From positions 682,001 through 746,000 of the forward strand of contig JAHJRQ010000015.1 in assembly GCA_018830485.1 (NCBI GenBank): a stretch of 64,000 bases of DNA, read 5' to 3'. The translations under genes were made by a program, and so were the position numbers. A model generated the notes under the pieces. The model searched no databases, was not told where the DNA came from, and saw only the letters and a program-made list of their open reading frames with translations. This DNA comes from Pseudomonadota bacterium. Its GTDB lineage: Bacteria; Desulfobacterota; Desulfobulbia; Desulfobulbales; Desulfurivibrionaceae. How positions within the stretch are numbered: the stretch's first letter is position 1; each line of letters begins with the position of its first letter. Positions 26,581 to 35,350 of the stretch are shown piece by piece.

Positions 26581-27213
26581 AATAAGCTGATTCACCGCGG
26601 TTGTCCGCATCAGTCCCAGCCGTTGCCAGCGCCGGGCCGAGGTGAGCGCCGGCGCTGCGAGCAGGGCGATCCGCCCCATTTTCCGCAAGCGGAGCACCAA
26701 CTCAAGATCTTCCAGCAGAGCAAGCTCCCGAAACCCTCCCATTGCCTGAAACCGGGCGGCGGGGAGAAACAGCGCCTGGTCGCCATAGGGGAGCTCCAGC
26801 CAACCGGCCCGCCAATTGACGCAATATTCCAAGAGCCGGAAGCGCCAGCCTGCGGCAGCAACGGCGAAACGGAAGGCTCCGGCCACGACCCCCGGCTGCC
26901 CCAGGGTTTTGTGGATCTGCGCGGCAAAGCCTTCGGGCAATCTGGTGTCGGCATGGAGAAAGAGGAGCACCCTGCCGCGCGCCGCCCGTGCCCCTGCGTT
27001 CTGCTGACAGCCGCGTCCCCGGGGCGCCTCTATCACTCTGGCCCCGGCGGTCATGGCCAGGGAGGCGGTTGCGTCCCGGCTGCCGCCATCGGCCACTATC
27101 ACTTCCACCCCAGGCTGTCCGGCCAACCCGGCCAGGGTTTCGCCGATGCAGCCCTCCTCATTGAGGGTCGGGATGACAATGGAAATGTCGTAGGTCTTCC
27201 TGTCGGTCGACAT
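26488..27213 (-). CDS. Family 2 glycosyltransferase, rSAM/selenodomain-associated transferase 2 type
   Basis: 241 residues. A GT-A fold start, ISIVIPTLNEEGCIGETLAGLAG, is followed by VIVADGGSRDAT, a bound-nucleotide strand LLFLHADTRLPEGF and the acceptor-side EDLELVLRLRKMG. The small size and tail (TPDRLARWYGKVR) fit the TIGR04283-like group, usually encoded beside a TIGR04282 transferase, as here. The start may be ATG 27213 or TTG 27219. Both overlap the upstream gene, so translation is probably coupled. Substrate unknown. Confidence 0.8.
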   Translation of the reverse strand: MSTDRKTYDISIVIPTLNEEGCIGETLAGLAGQPGVEVIVADGGSRDATASLAMTAGARVIEAPRGRGCQQNAGARAARGRVLLFLHADTRLPEGFAAQIHKTLGQPGVVAGAFRFAVAAAGWRFRLLEYCVNWRAGWLELPYGDQALFLPAARFQAMGGFRELALLEDLELVLRLRKMGRIALLAAPALTSARRWQRLGLMRTTAVNQLILLGFYCGFTPDRLARWYGKVRAADGRRPGQ

Positions 27214-27787
27214 CGGCAAGGGGTTCCAGAAGGTGGGTGGAAAGATTCAATCCGCGCGCCTGTTTCAGGGTTGCGGCCAAGACCTCGCCGGTGCCCCAGG
27301 GGATCCCGGCAAAAAGAGCGGGGGCCGGCCGGTTGAGGCCGACCAGATAATATCCCCCGTCCATGGCCGGGCCGAGCACCAGATCCCGGGATTCCAGGGC
27401 TGCCAAGGCCTGGGCAAAATGAACGGGGCCAAGACCTGGGCAATCGGCGCCGATAACCGCCACCCGGCGGCTGCCTTGGGCAAAGGCGTGGGCAAAGGCC
27501 CGGTGCAATCGGTCGCCCAAGCCGCCCTCGCCCTGGTCCAGGCAGGGAATGTCGCTGGAAAGCCAGGCCGCCATGGCCTGTTGGTCCCCGCCTGTATAGC
27601 GAATCTCCAGGTCAACCGGATATTTCCCGGCAAACACGACCATCCGGGCGACAATCCTTTCGCTCATCCGCCGGTGCAGCGCGGCCGCGCCCTCGGCTCC
27701 CAGGGCCGGGATCAACCGGGTTTTTGCCCGTCCCGGCTCGGGATACCGGGTAAAAAGAATGAGCCGCGCCTCTCCGGATTTCTCCAT
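27158..27787 (-). CDS. DUF2064/CofC-like transferase, rSAM/selenodomain-associated transferase 1 type
   Basis: 209 residues of a small nucleotidyl/glycosyltransferase-like fold: LILFTRYPEPGRAKTRLIPA at the start, VAVIGADCPGLGPVHFAQAL, and LVLGPAMDGGYYLVGLNRP. These are hallmarks of the TIGR04282 group. Its usual partner, transferase 2, overlaps it by 56 bases downstream. The radical SAM protein often found with this pair is not adjacent. GGAGAG lies upstream of the ATG at 27787. Confidence 0.82.
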   Translation of the reverse strand: MEKSGEARLILFTRYPEPGRAKTRLIPALGAEGAAALHRRMSERIVARMVVFAGKYPVDLEIRYTGGDQQAMAAWLSSDIPCLDQGEGGLGDRLHRAFAHAFAQGSRRVAVIGADCPGLGPVHFAQALAALESRDLVLGPAMDGGYYLVGLNRPAPALFAGIPWGTGEVLAATLKQARGLNLSTHLLEPLADVDRQEDLRHFHCHPDPQ

Positions 27788-27908
27788 TTTTTGTTCACTC
27801 TCCGGGCCGGGACGCACTGATGGGAACATCCTTGCCGCAGGGTCTGTTCTCCGCTATACTTGCCACCAGGATCCTTCCCCAACAACCCATCACCATACCA
27901 GCCATCCC

Positions 27909-28679
27909 GTGACCGTCAAAAGAAAAAAGAAACGCCCGGACCCTTGTTCCTACCGGAAGAGAATCTACCGGAGCCGTGTCGCGCCTGGAGGGTTGGTCAG
28001 TTTCGAGGTGCGGATCCGGGAAACGGATTTGCACATCCTTTCCGGTACGGACCTGCGCCAAGAGGCCACGGCGGCGGTGTTCCGGTATCGCGGTCAGTTG
28101 GAAGGCTACATTGCGCACCATCCGGAATTCGCCACCTCCCTGATCCCTCTTGCCGCAGACCCCACCGCCCCGCCCATTGTTAAAACCATGCTCGCCGCGG
28201 GCCTGGCGGCGGAGGTCGGGCCCATGGCCGGGGTGGCCGGGGCCATGGCCGAATATGTCGGGCTGGATCTTTTGGCTGCGGGCGCAGGGGAGGTGGTGGT
28301 GGAAAATGGCGGCGATATTTTTTTTTGCCGCAACCAGGAAAGCGTGGTCGGGATCTTTGCCGGGCTGTCGCCGCTCAGCAACCGGGTGGGGTTGAAGATT
28401 GCCGCAGGCCGCATGCCCCTCGGCATCTGCACCTCCTCGGGCACCGTGGGCCATTCCCTGAGTCTGGGCGAGGCCGATGCCGTTACGGTGCTGGCCAAGG
28501 ATACCGCCCTGGCCGACGCGGTGGCCACCCTGGTCGGCAACATGGTTCAGCCGGGGCAGGGGCTTGAACCTGCCCTCGGCAAGGGTTCCGCCGTAGCAGG
28601 GGTTTTGGGGGTGGTCATCATCCGGGGTGAGGAGTTGGGCGCCTGGGGGGAGGTGGAGCTGGTGCCGCTGGGGGGATGA
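27909..28679 (+). CDS. UPF0280 (ApbE-like fold) protein
   Basis: 256 residues. The conserved core includes APPIVKTMLAAGLAAEVGPM, AGVAGAMAEYVGLDLL, EVVVENGGDIFF and GICTSSGTVGHSLSLGEADAVTVLA, which identify the UPF0280 family, distant relatives of the flavin transferase ApbE. No biochemical role is established to my knowledge. The GTG at 27909 is chosen because the following MTVKRKKK start is family-like and upstream codons overlap the divergent gene. No strong ribosome site is visible, so the start is uncertain. Confidence 0.75.
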   Translation: MTVKRKKKRPDPCSYRKRIYRSRVAPGGLVSFEVRIRETDLHILSGTDLRQEATAAVFRYRGQLEGYIAHHPEFATSLIPLAADPTAPPIVKTMLAAGLAAEVGPMAGVAGAMAEYVGLDLLAAGAGEVVVENGGDIFFCRNQESVVGIFAGLSPLSNRVGLKIAAGRMPLGICTSSGTVGHSLSLGEADAVTVLAKDTALADAVATLVGNMVQPGQGLEPALGKGSAVAGVLGVVIIRGEELGAWGEVELVPLGG

Positions 28680-28787
28680 ATCCTTTTTATCGTTTCCCCC
28701 CGGCTGAGTATGATACTTTGTATAATGAACGCGCTGCCCGCCATGGAGGGGGGTGCAGAGGGGTTTCCCAAGGGATAGGCATTGCCG

Positions 28788-31148
28788 ATGCGTGATTTTC
28801 TGGAACAATTAACCGGGGCAACGGAATTCATGCCGCGCGGCTATTGCCTTGTCTGGGATCCGGCCCTTCTCTGGCTCCATGCCGGTTCGGATGTTGTCAC
28901 CGGCCTGGCCTATCTGCTCATCGCCGCCATGCTCTTTTATCTGGTTGCAAAACGCCGCGATCTTCCTTTTTTCTGGTTGTTTCTTCTCTTTGGCGCTTTT
29001 ATTCTTGCCTGCGGCCTCACGCATTTTTTCGCCGCCTGGACGATCTATGTCCCCTCCCATTGGGAGGAGGGGCTTGTCAAGGCGGTCACGGCCCTTATCT
29101 CCATCGTCACGGCGCTGTTGCTTCTTCCGCTTTTGCCAAAATTGCTGATCTTGCCCAATCTTTCCAGATCCCTGGAAGAAAACAAGCGGCTGAATCGCGA
29201 ACTGGAGCATCAGATCGAAACCTTGCGGAAATCCGAGGAGCGGTTCCGCTCCCTTGTCAATGCCTCGTATGATGCAATCGTGATAGCCGACGAGCAGGGA
29301 AACATTCTGTCGGTCAACGGCGCCACGGAAAAGATGTTCGGCTATGGGGAAAAGGAGCTGGAAGGCAAGCCGATGACCACTCTCATACCCGAACGATACA
29401 GGGAAAGCCATTATCTGGGTTTGAAGAACTTTGTGGTCGCGGACATGGCGCCGCACACGGGTACGGCTTTTGATTTTGCCGGCCGGCGAAAGGACGGAAG
29501 CGAATTCTCCCTGGAGCTGAATGTCTCCATCTGGGTTTCGGAGGGGGAGATCAATTTCGGCGCGGTCATCAGGGATGTTACCGAACGTACCCGCCTGGAG
29601 GCGGAGACGTTCAATGCCCAGCAGCGGTTCAAGACCTTGGTGGACAGCCTGGATGCCTTGGTATATGTCGCCGACTTTGAAACCCATGAGCTTCTTTTCG
29701 TGAACAGATATGGCCGGGAGGTCTGGGGGGAAATTGCGGGACAGATCTGCTGGCAGGCCCTGCAAACCGGCCAGACAGGGCCGTGTGCCTTCTGCACCAA
29801 CGACAGATTGCTGGATAAGGCCGGAAGGCCGACCGGCGTTCATGTCTGGGAGTTTCAAAACACGGTGAATAGCCAGTGGTATGAATGCCGGGATCAGGCC
29901 GTCGAATGGACCGACGGCAGATATGTCCGCATGGAGGTCGCCACCAATATCACCGGTCGCAAGCGGGCGGAGCAGGAAAAGGCCGAGCTGGAGGCGCAGA
30001 TCCGCACTACCCAGAAGATGGAGGCCATCGGCACCCTGGCCGGCGGCATTGCCCACGACTTCAACAATATCCTGGTCCCGATCATTGCCTACACCGACAT
30101 GGTCATGGCCACCGAAACTCCCGGCAGCGCAAACTGGCAGAATCTGCAGGAGGTGTACAAAGCCGCCAATCGGGCCAAGGAACTGGTGAAACAGATCCTG
30201 ACCTTCAGCCGGGAGCGGGAGCATGCGATCTGCCCGGTCCAGATCGTCCCGGTGGTCAAGGAGTCCCTCAAACTGCTGAAGGCCTCGCTGCCCAGCACCA
30301 TCGAGATCACGCAACGGCTGGAGGCCGAGGGCGTCACCATCCTTGCGGATCCTACCCAGATCCACCAGATCGTCATGAATCTCTGCACCAATGCCTACCA
30401 TGCCATGCGGGAACAGGGCGGGATCATGGAGGTGACCTTGTCCCAGGTGGCGATCGGCTCGGGAGACACCCTGGACCGCAGGCTGGTCCCAGGTTCGTAC
30501 CTTGCGCTCACCGTGAGCGATACCGGGCCGGGCATGGACCAGGCAACCATGGAACGGATCTTTGATCCCTATTTCACCACGCGCAAACACGGGGAGGGGA
30601 CCGGACTCGGCCTTGCCGTAGTGCTGGGGATCGTGAAGAAATGCGGGGGGGATATCCGGGTGTACAGCGAGCCAGGGCAGGGGGCGTCGTTTCATGTCTA
30701 TTTTCCCGTGCTGGGCAAGGCCGAAGAGGGATTGAGCTCCATCCTGAGCACCGCTCCGGTCACCGGCGATGAACGGCTCCTGCTGGTGGACGACGAGCCG
30801 CAAATTGTCGAATCCATGCAGAAGATGCTTGAATTTCACGGCTACCATGTCACCACGAAAACAAGCAGCGTCGAGGCCCTTGAGGTTTTCCGCCTTGGAC
30901 CCGAGGGCTTTGATCTGGTCATTACCGACCAGACCATGCCTTTCATGACCGGCGATCAACTGGTGCTGGAGTTGAAAAAAATCCGGCCGGATATCCCGGT
31001 CGTCCTCTGTACGGGATTCAGTCTGGGCATGGATGAGGCCAAGGCAAAGGCGTTGGGGATTGACGCTTTTCTCCTGAAGCCTGTTTTGCGAAAAGAGATG
31101 AGTGAAACAATCAGAAGGGTGCTGGACACAGGGAAAAACGGACAGTGA
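28788..31148 (+). CDS. Hybrid histidine kinase with ethylene-receptor-like membrane domain
   Basis: 786 residues. The first 130 contain three TM helices of the ETR1-type ethylene-binding domain: [12 protein letters not shown] with Asp35 in TM1 and [17 protein letters not shown] with Cys75 and His79 in TM2. In plant ETR1 the matching Asp25, Cys65 and His69 bind Cu(I) and ethylene. A coiled coil follows, then two PAS domains (about 150-265 and 280-390), a HisKA H box [15 protein letters not shown], an HATPase ([25 protein letters not shown]) and a receiver ([29 protein letters not shown]). The second PAS contains CAFCTND. The ligand could be ethylene or only bound copper. The ATG at 28788 is preferred over TTG 28782. 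Confidence 0.88.
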   Translation: MRDFLEQLTGATEFMPRGYCLVWDPALLWLHAGSDVVTGLAYLLIAAMLFYLVAKRRDLPFFWLFLLFGAFILACGLTHFFAAWTIYVPSHWEEGLVKAVTALISIVTALLLLPLLPKLLILPNLSRSLEENKRLNRELEHQIETLRKSEERFRSLVNASYDAIVIADEQGNILSVNGATEKMFGYGEKELEGKPMTTLIPERYRESHYLGLKNFVVADMAPHTGTAFDFAGRRKDGSEFSLELNVSIWVSEGEINFGAVIRDVTERTRLEAETFNAQQRFKTLVDSLDALVYVADFETHELLFVNRYGREVWGEIAGQICWQALQTGQTGPCAFCTNDRLLDKAGRPTGVHVWEFQNTVNSQWYECRDQAVEWTDGRYVRMEVATNITGRKRAEQEKAELEAQIRTTQKMEAIGTLAGGIAHDFNNILVPIIAYTDMVMATETPGSANWQNLQEVYKAANRAKELVKQILTFSREREHAICPVQIVPVVKESLKLLKASLPSTIEITQRLEAEGVTILADPTQIHQIVMNLCTNAYHAMREQGGIMEVTLSQVAIGSGDTLDRRLVPGSYLALTVSDTGPGMDQATMERIFDPYFTTRKHGEGTGLGLAVVLGIVKKCGGDIRVYSEPGQGASFHVYFPVLGKAEEGLSSILSTAPVTGDERLLLVDDEPQIVESMQKMLEFHGYHVTTKTSSVEALEVFRLGPEGFDLVITDQTMPFMTGDQLVLELKKIRPDIPVVLCTGFSLGMDEAKAKALGIDAFLLKPVLRKEMSETIRRVLDTGKNGQ

Positions 31149-31246
31149 CGAGGTGCGCGCACTGTTTTCCCGGTTTTTAAACTTTTTCTTCCCGCAAGCC
31201 GAAACGTATCCTGAAGAGGCAACATCATTTTCAGGAGGGTTTCGCC

Positions 31247-32308
31247 ATGAAGATTGCCGCCGCCGGAGTCAGTCTGGCAAGCGCCCACGCCTTGCACGAA
31301 GAGCAGAGCAGGAAGGAGTCCCTCCGGTTCTGGGTGGGCAATGAACGGCCCGTCTTCGCCGGGGAAGAAGAGCTGCCGGCTTCCCGGGCGCTGATTTCCC
31401 CCAAGGCCAGGCAGCGTGCACAGGCGGTGTCCCAATCTGTGCCGGGCGGAGATGGTGTTGAAGCAGCGCCAGCGGATGCTTCTTCGCCGGAAGACCCCAA
31501 GCTCACAGCCATGCGCCTCATTTTGGAGGCGCTCACCGGCAGGAAGATCCGTATCGCCAGCTTTGCGTCCCTCTCCCCTGAAGATCCCGCAACTCCGCAA
31601 CAGGGCGCCAGCCCGGAAGAAACTCCGCCATCCCGCCAGGGATGGGGGCTTGAGTACGACCTCGTGGAAACAGCGACCGAGCAGGAGTCCCTCGATTTTT
31701 CCGCAGGGGGCCAGGTTGTCACCGTTGACGGGCAGGTCATTGATTTTCAGCTTCAGCTTGCCATGCGCCGGGAGTTCACCGCCACGCACAATGTGCGGAT
31801 TCGGGGGGGAGACGCCCTGTTGATTGATCCGCTGGTGATCAATTTCAACGGTAAGGCGGCGGCGCTCAGCGATATGCGCTTCGCCTTTGACCTCGATGGG
31901 GACGGCACGAGCGAGCAGATAACAGGCCTTGCCCCGGGCAATGGTTTTTTGGCCTTTGACCGCAATGGCGACGGCAGGATCAACAACGGCCTGGAGCTTT
32001 TCGGCCCGGCCAGCGGCAATGGCTTTGCCGAACTGGCCCGGCTGGACAGCGACAACAACGGCTGGCTTGATGAAAACGACCCGCTGTACGGCCAGTTGCG
32101 GGTGTGGATGCGGGAGGAGGGAGGAAATGAATCGCTGGTCACCCTTGCGCAAAAGAATGTCGGCGCCATTCTGCTCCGCCCGGTGGAAACCCCGTTTGCC
32201 CTCAAAAACAGTGTAAACGTGTTGCAGGGACAGCTTCGGGAATCCTCGATTTTTCTGAAGGAAACCGGCGAAGCGGGAACGGTGCAGGAGATCGATTTTG
32301 TCGTTTGA
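31247..32308 (+). CDS. EF-hand-like calcium-binding protein of unknown function
   Basis: 353 residues. The N-terminal ~140 look disordered and rich in Ala, Pro and Glu. The C-terminal part has three clustered Ca2+-loop-like stretches: FDLDGDGTSEQI, FDRNGDGRINNG and LDSDNNGWLDEND, in the order seen in large calcium-binding surface proteins (LELFGPASGNGFAELARLD). No signal peptide is visible, so export, if any, is by another route. CAGGAGGG lies upstream of the ATG. It is flanked by two signalling genes with which no link can be shown. Confidence 0.7.
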   Translation: MKIAAAGVSLASAHALHEEQSRKESLRFWVGNERPVFAGEEELPASRALISPKARQRAQAVSQSVPGGDGVEAAPADASSPEDPKLTAMRLILEALTGRKIRIASFASLSPEDPATPQQGASPEETPPSRQGWGLEYDLVETATEQESLDFSAGGQVVTVDGQVIDFQLQLAMRREFTATHNVRIRGGDALLIDPLVINFNGKAAALSDMRFAFDLDGDGTSEQITGLAPGNGFLAFDRNGDGRINNGLELFGPASGNGFAELARLDSDNNGWLDENDPLYGQLRVWMREEGGNESLVTLAQKNVGAILLRPVETPFALKNSVNVLQGQLRESSIFLKETGEAGTVQEIDFVV

Positions 32309-32314
32309 CGACGG

Positions 32315-33430
32315 CTAGGACATGGGCAGGGTGAAGGTGAAGGTGGAGCCCTGGCCAGGGGTTGACCGCACCGTGATCGCGCCGCGATGGGCCTGGGCTA
32401 CGGTCTGACTGAGGCTCAATCCCAGGCCGACTCCGGAAACAGCGGCCTGCGCCGATCCTGGCGCGGCCTGGGCGCCTTTGGTGGTGAAAAACGGGTCGAA
32501 GATCTTGGGCAGATATTCCTTGGAAATGCCGCAGCCGTTATCCGTGACCCGGACAAAAATATTTTCGTCCTGCCTTCCGGTTTCGATGCGGACGATGCGC
32601 GTCTCTTTTCCCAGGGTGGCATGGGCGGCGTTGCGGATCAGGTTCATGACCAACTGCTTGACCAGGCCGTAATTGAGCACCGCGTTGCACTCCTCGGCAA
32701 ACTCGGTTTCGATCCGGATGCCTTCAATGTCCATCTCCTTGCGGCAGAAGGAAAGCGCCTCGGTCACCGTATCCGTCAGGCTCCCGTGGGTAAAACCCCA
32801 TTGGGTGCTCTGGTCGCTGAAGGTGGCCAGCTCCTTGATGATTTCCGTGCCTCGCCTGGCGCAAATCCGAACCTGTTCGAGATGCTCGCGCACCTCGGCG
32901 GGCAGATCCTTATGGAGCAGGGCCAACTGCACATAACCCAGGATGCCCACATCGATATTGTTGAACTGGTGGGAGATCCCGGCCACGAGATGGCCGAGGG
33001 CCGCGAGGCGCTCCGCCCGCTGGAGCTGTTCCGCTGCCCGGCGGCGGAAGCACATGGCCTCATGGTACTGGAAACCGTTGCGCACGGCCATGACCAGTTC
33101 CCTGCCGTCCTGCCAGGGCTTGGTGATGTACCGCCAGACCGCTTCCTCACTCACCGCCTGCATGATGCTGTCGATATCCAGGTAGGCGGTGAAGATCATC
33201 CCGACAAAAAACGGGTTTTTCTCGCGGGCACGGTGGAGAAACTCCAGCCCGCTCATGCCGGTCATGCGCAGGTCGCTGACAATGACCTGGGGCGAATCCT
33301 CTCCCACCAGCCGAAGGGCTTCTTCGCCGCTATTGGCCAGGAGCAGGGTATGCTCCTCTTTGGCAAAGGCCAGTTCGATGGTTTTGAGGATCACCGGGTT
33401 GTCATCGACAAAGAGCACGGTCTTGGGCAT
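32315..33430 (-). CDS. Receiver-histidine kinase, soluble
   Basis: 371 residues. N-terminal receiver (about 1-120: LFVDDNPVILKT, VIVSDLRMTGMSG, YITKPWQDGREL), then a HisKA-like dimerisation domain with GHLVAGISHQFNNIDVG and an HATPase domain (NLIRNAAHA, DNGCGISKEYL, GVGLGLSLSQTV). No membrane segment or PAS. The receiver placed before the kinase suggests that it receives a phosphoryl group or is controlled by another kinase. It is convergent with the EF-hand gene, with six bases between stops. Confidence 0.87.
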   Translation of the reverse strand: MPKTVLFVDDNPVILKTIELAFAKEEHTLLLANSGEEALRLVGEDSPQVIVSDLRMTGMSGLEFLHRAREKNPFFVGMIFTAYLDIDSIMQAVSEEAVWRYITKPWQDGRELVMAVRNGFQYHEAMCFRRRAAEQLQRAERLAALGHLVAGISHQFNNIDVGILGYVQLALLHKDLPAEVREHLEQVRICARRGTEIIKELATFSDQSTQWGFTHGSLTDTVTEALSFCRKEMDIEGIRIETEFAEECNAVLNYGLVKQLVMNLIRNAAHATLGKETRIVRIETGRQDENIFVRVTDNGCGISKEYLPKIFDPFFTTKGAQAAPGSAQAAVSGVGLGLSLSQTVAQAHRGAITVRSTPGQGSTFTFTLPMS

Positions 33431-33534
33431 AAAGGGTTCCTGTTTGAGGATTGTGGCTGCGCTTCCTTGGTTCAGGATATAACGGCGACCGAAACCCTGT
33501 CAAATAATTCCTGCCCGCCGCATGGTTCGCCCCG

Positions 33535-33709
33535 TAGAGCTTGTCCGTAAATAAATTTTTGGTGGTCGCATCCGGCTTTTGGCTGCTCCTCAATCACAAA
33601 ATCCTTGCCGGAGCGCTGCTATGCCTGTGGTTGTGCGCAATAGTCCCACCGAAATTCGTCTCACGATACGGCGCGATCCCTGAAAAGATTATTTTCGGAC
33701 AAGCTCTTA
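33535..33709. mobile_element. Miniature inverted-repeat element (MITE), about 175 bp
   Basis: Inverted ends: 33535-33554 reads TAGAGCTTGTCCGTAAATAA, and the reverse complement of 33689-33709 reads TAAGAGCTTGTCCGAAAATAA. The core GAGCTTGTCCG is perfect and TA sits at both outer edges, as with TA-targeting (IS630/Tc1-like) elements. The interior encodes no transposase. The right end lies inside the last codon of nikR and provides its stop. Confidence 0.65.
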
Positions 33710-34126
33710 GTGAAGCTCCTCGCCGGTGGTGGTCATGACCAACTGGCCGTGCTTGACCCCTTTTACCCCGATGAGTTCGTTGGCGATCCGTTTCACCTCT
33801 CCCACCACCCCCCGCACCACCAGGACCTCCAGGCAGTTATGCGCGTCGAGATGTACATGGAGCGCCGAGATAACCCGGTCATGGTGGGCATGCTGGTGCT
33901 CGGTCAGCTTGTCGGAAAGATCCCGGACATGGTGGTTGTACACCAGGGTTACGGTGCCCACCACTTCCGCGTCACCGGCAGCCCATTTCTCCTCCACCAG
34001 CGCCGAGCGGATCAGGTCGCGGATCGCCTCGGAGCGGTTCATGTAGCCCTTGGCCTCGATGAGCCGGTCATAGCTTTCCAGGAGATTTTCATCGAGCGAG
34101 ATTCCGAAGCGGATGGTTTTTCCCAT
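33707..34126 (-). CDS. nikR: Nickel-responsive regulator NikR
   Basis: 139 residues. An N-terminal ribbon-helix-helix DNA-binding domain ([32 protein letters not shown]) is joined to the ACT-like nickel-binding domain. The four E. coli Ni2+ ligands (H76, H87, H89, C95) match H79, H90, H92 and C98 with identical spacing. When Ni2+ is bound the tetramer represses nickel uptake. It is divergent from the NikMN-Q-O transporter, which it very likely controls. Its stop codon (33707-33709) lies in the end of the inserted MITE, so the native C-terminus may have differed slightly. Confidence 0.93.
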   Translation of the reverse strand: MGKTIRFGISLDENLLESYDRLIEAKGYMNRSEAIRDLIRSALVEEKWAAGDAEVVGTVTLVYNHHVRDLSDKLTEHQHAHHDRVISALHVHLDAHNCLEVLVVRGVVGEVKRIANELIGVKGVKHGQLVMTTTGEELH

Positions 34127-34147
34127 GTGGTTGCTCCTTGAAATATG

Positions 34148-34176
34148 TTGACACCAGTTGTGAGATACTGTATGTA
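34148..34176 (+). promoter_or_regulatory. Candidate sigma-70 promoter of the nickel transporter operon
   Basis: TTGACA (34148-34153), 17 bases, TATGTA (34171-34176). It lies about 70 bases upstream of the NikMN start and just upstream of the putative NikR site. Confidence 0.55.
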
Positions 34177-34180
34177 TTTC

Positions 34181-34207
34181 GTGTTACCATAAAAAATGTC
34201 GTGCTAC
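34181..34207. promoter_or_regulatory. Putative NikR operator, GTGTTAC-N13-GTGCTAC
   Basis: GTGTTAC at 34181-34187 and GTGCTAC at 34201-34207 are separated by 13 bases, in the gap between nikR and its target operon and directly downstream of the predicted -10. My recollection of published deltaproteobacterial NikR sites is GTGTTAC-N13/14-GTAACAC. The left half and the spacing fit, but the right half is in direct orientation. Confidence 0.4.
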
Positions 34208-34247
34208 TTACTGCAGGCGTGTAGCCCACACACACAAGGAGAAACCC

Positions 34248-35270
34248 ATGCACATGGCAGACGCATTGCTATCCCCGGCGGTCGGCGGGACCATGTGGGC
34301 AGCTTCCGCCGGCGCCATCATATACTGTTCCCGGAAGCTGCGCCTGGAAATGGACGGGAGCAAGGCGCCCCTCATGGGTGTTCTTGGCGCCTTCATCTTT
34401 GCGGCGCAGATGATCAACTTCACCATTCCGGCCACCGGCTCCAGCGGCCATCTCGGCGGCGCTCTTCTTCTGGCGGTCTTGCTCGGGCCGCCAGCGGCCT
34501 TCATCACCATCGCCTCGGTGCTGGTGGTGCAGGCGCTGTTTTTTGCCGACGGCGGCTTGCTGGCCCTGGGCTGCAACATCTTCAATCTCGGATTTCTGCC
34601 GGCCTGTATCGCCTACCCCTTCATCTATAGGCCCTTGGTCGGCAGTGCGCCGAGCACAACCCGGATAACCGTGGCCGCAATGGTTGCCGCCATCGTCGGC
34701 CTTCAACTGGGTGCCTTTGCCGTGGTCCTTGAAACGGTGGCCTCGGGGATTTCCGCGCTGCCCCTTGCCGCCTTTGCCGGTCTCATGCAGCCCATCCATC
34801 TGGCCATCGGCGTGGTGGAGGGATTGGTGACCGCGGCGGTGGTTTCTTTTGTATATCAAGCCAGGCCGGAGATCATCGAGAGCGTCCGGCAGGCTCACCT
34901 CCTCGGGCAAACCCCTGTGCGCAAGGTTCTGGCACTCTTTCTCGGCGCAGCCTTGCTGACCGGCGGCTTCGTTTCCTGGTTTGCCTCGGAAAACCCCGAT
35001 GGGTTGGAATGGGCCATTGCCGGAGTCACTGGCGTCGAAGAACTCGCCGCGGCGGAAGATGGTCTGCACACTCGCCTCGCTGCGCTCCAGGCATCGGTCG
35101 CCTTTCTGCCGGATTATACGTTTAAAAAACCGGCGCAACAACCGGAAAACGTAGCAGGAGAGGAAAGTTCTCTGGGCACCAGTGTGGCCGGAGTGGTGGG
35201 CGGCCTGCTCACCCTGGCCATTGCCGTGTTGAGCGGCCTGTTGCTGCGAAGGCAGGGAAGGGCGGTCTGA
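34248..35270 (+). CDS. cbiM: Nickel ECF transporter substrate-specific component NikMN (CbiM family)
   Basis: 340 residues. It starts MHMADAL; the MH start with His2 is the family's metal-binding N-terminus. The NikM/CbiM membrane domain fills about 1-205. Near 247-252 PDGLE marks the fused NikN domain, which ends with another TM helix. With CbiQ and CbiO it forms an energy-coupling-factor importer for Ni2+ (or Co2+). The adjacent NikR and the absence of cobalamin genes or a cobalamin riboswitch favour nickel. AAGGAG lies upstream of the ATG. Confidence 0.92.
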   Translation: MHMADALLSPAVGGTMWAASAGAIIYCSRKLRLEMDGSKAPLMGVLGAFIFAAQMINFTIPATGSSGHLGGALLLAVLLGPPAAFITIASVLVVQALFFADGGLLALGCNIFNLGFLPACIAYPFIYRPLVGSAPSTTRITVAAMVAAIVGLQLGAFAVVLETVASGISALPLAAFAGLMQPIHLAIGVVEGLVTAAVVSFVYQARPEIIESVRQAHLLGQTPVRKVLALFLGAALLTGGFVSWFASENPDGLEWAIAGVTGVEELAAAEDGLHTRLAALQASVAFLPDYTFKKPAQQPENVAGEESSLGTSVAGVVGGLLTLAIAVLSGLLLRRQGRAV

Positions 35271-35350
35271 GACGGCAGGAAAGTCCGGAAATCGCGTAAA
35301 CACGGGGAGGAGGCGCACGGCCTCTTCCCCTCTTTTTTTAGGAGAGGCGG

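Noticed and set aside
28809-30959. A 716-codon open frame on the minus strand opposite the ethylene-receptor-like kinase
   Set aside because: It is an antisense shadow; every domain of the kinase is intact on the plus strand.
33541-33738. Short open frame across the MITE
   Set aside because: It is a chance frame through the inverted repeats with no ribosome site or protein features.
34127-34247. Cobalamin or Ni/Co riboswitch upstream of NikMN
   Set aside because: The gap is too short, lacks the B12 box and already holds a sigma-70 promoter and a NikR-like site.
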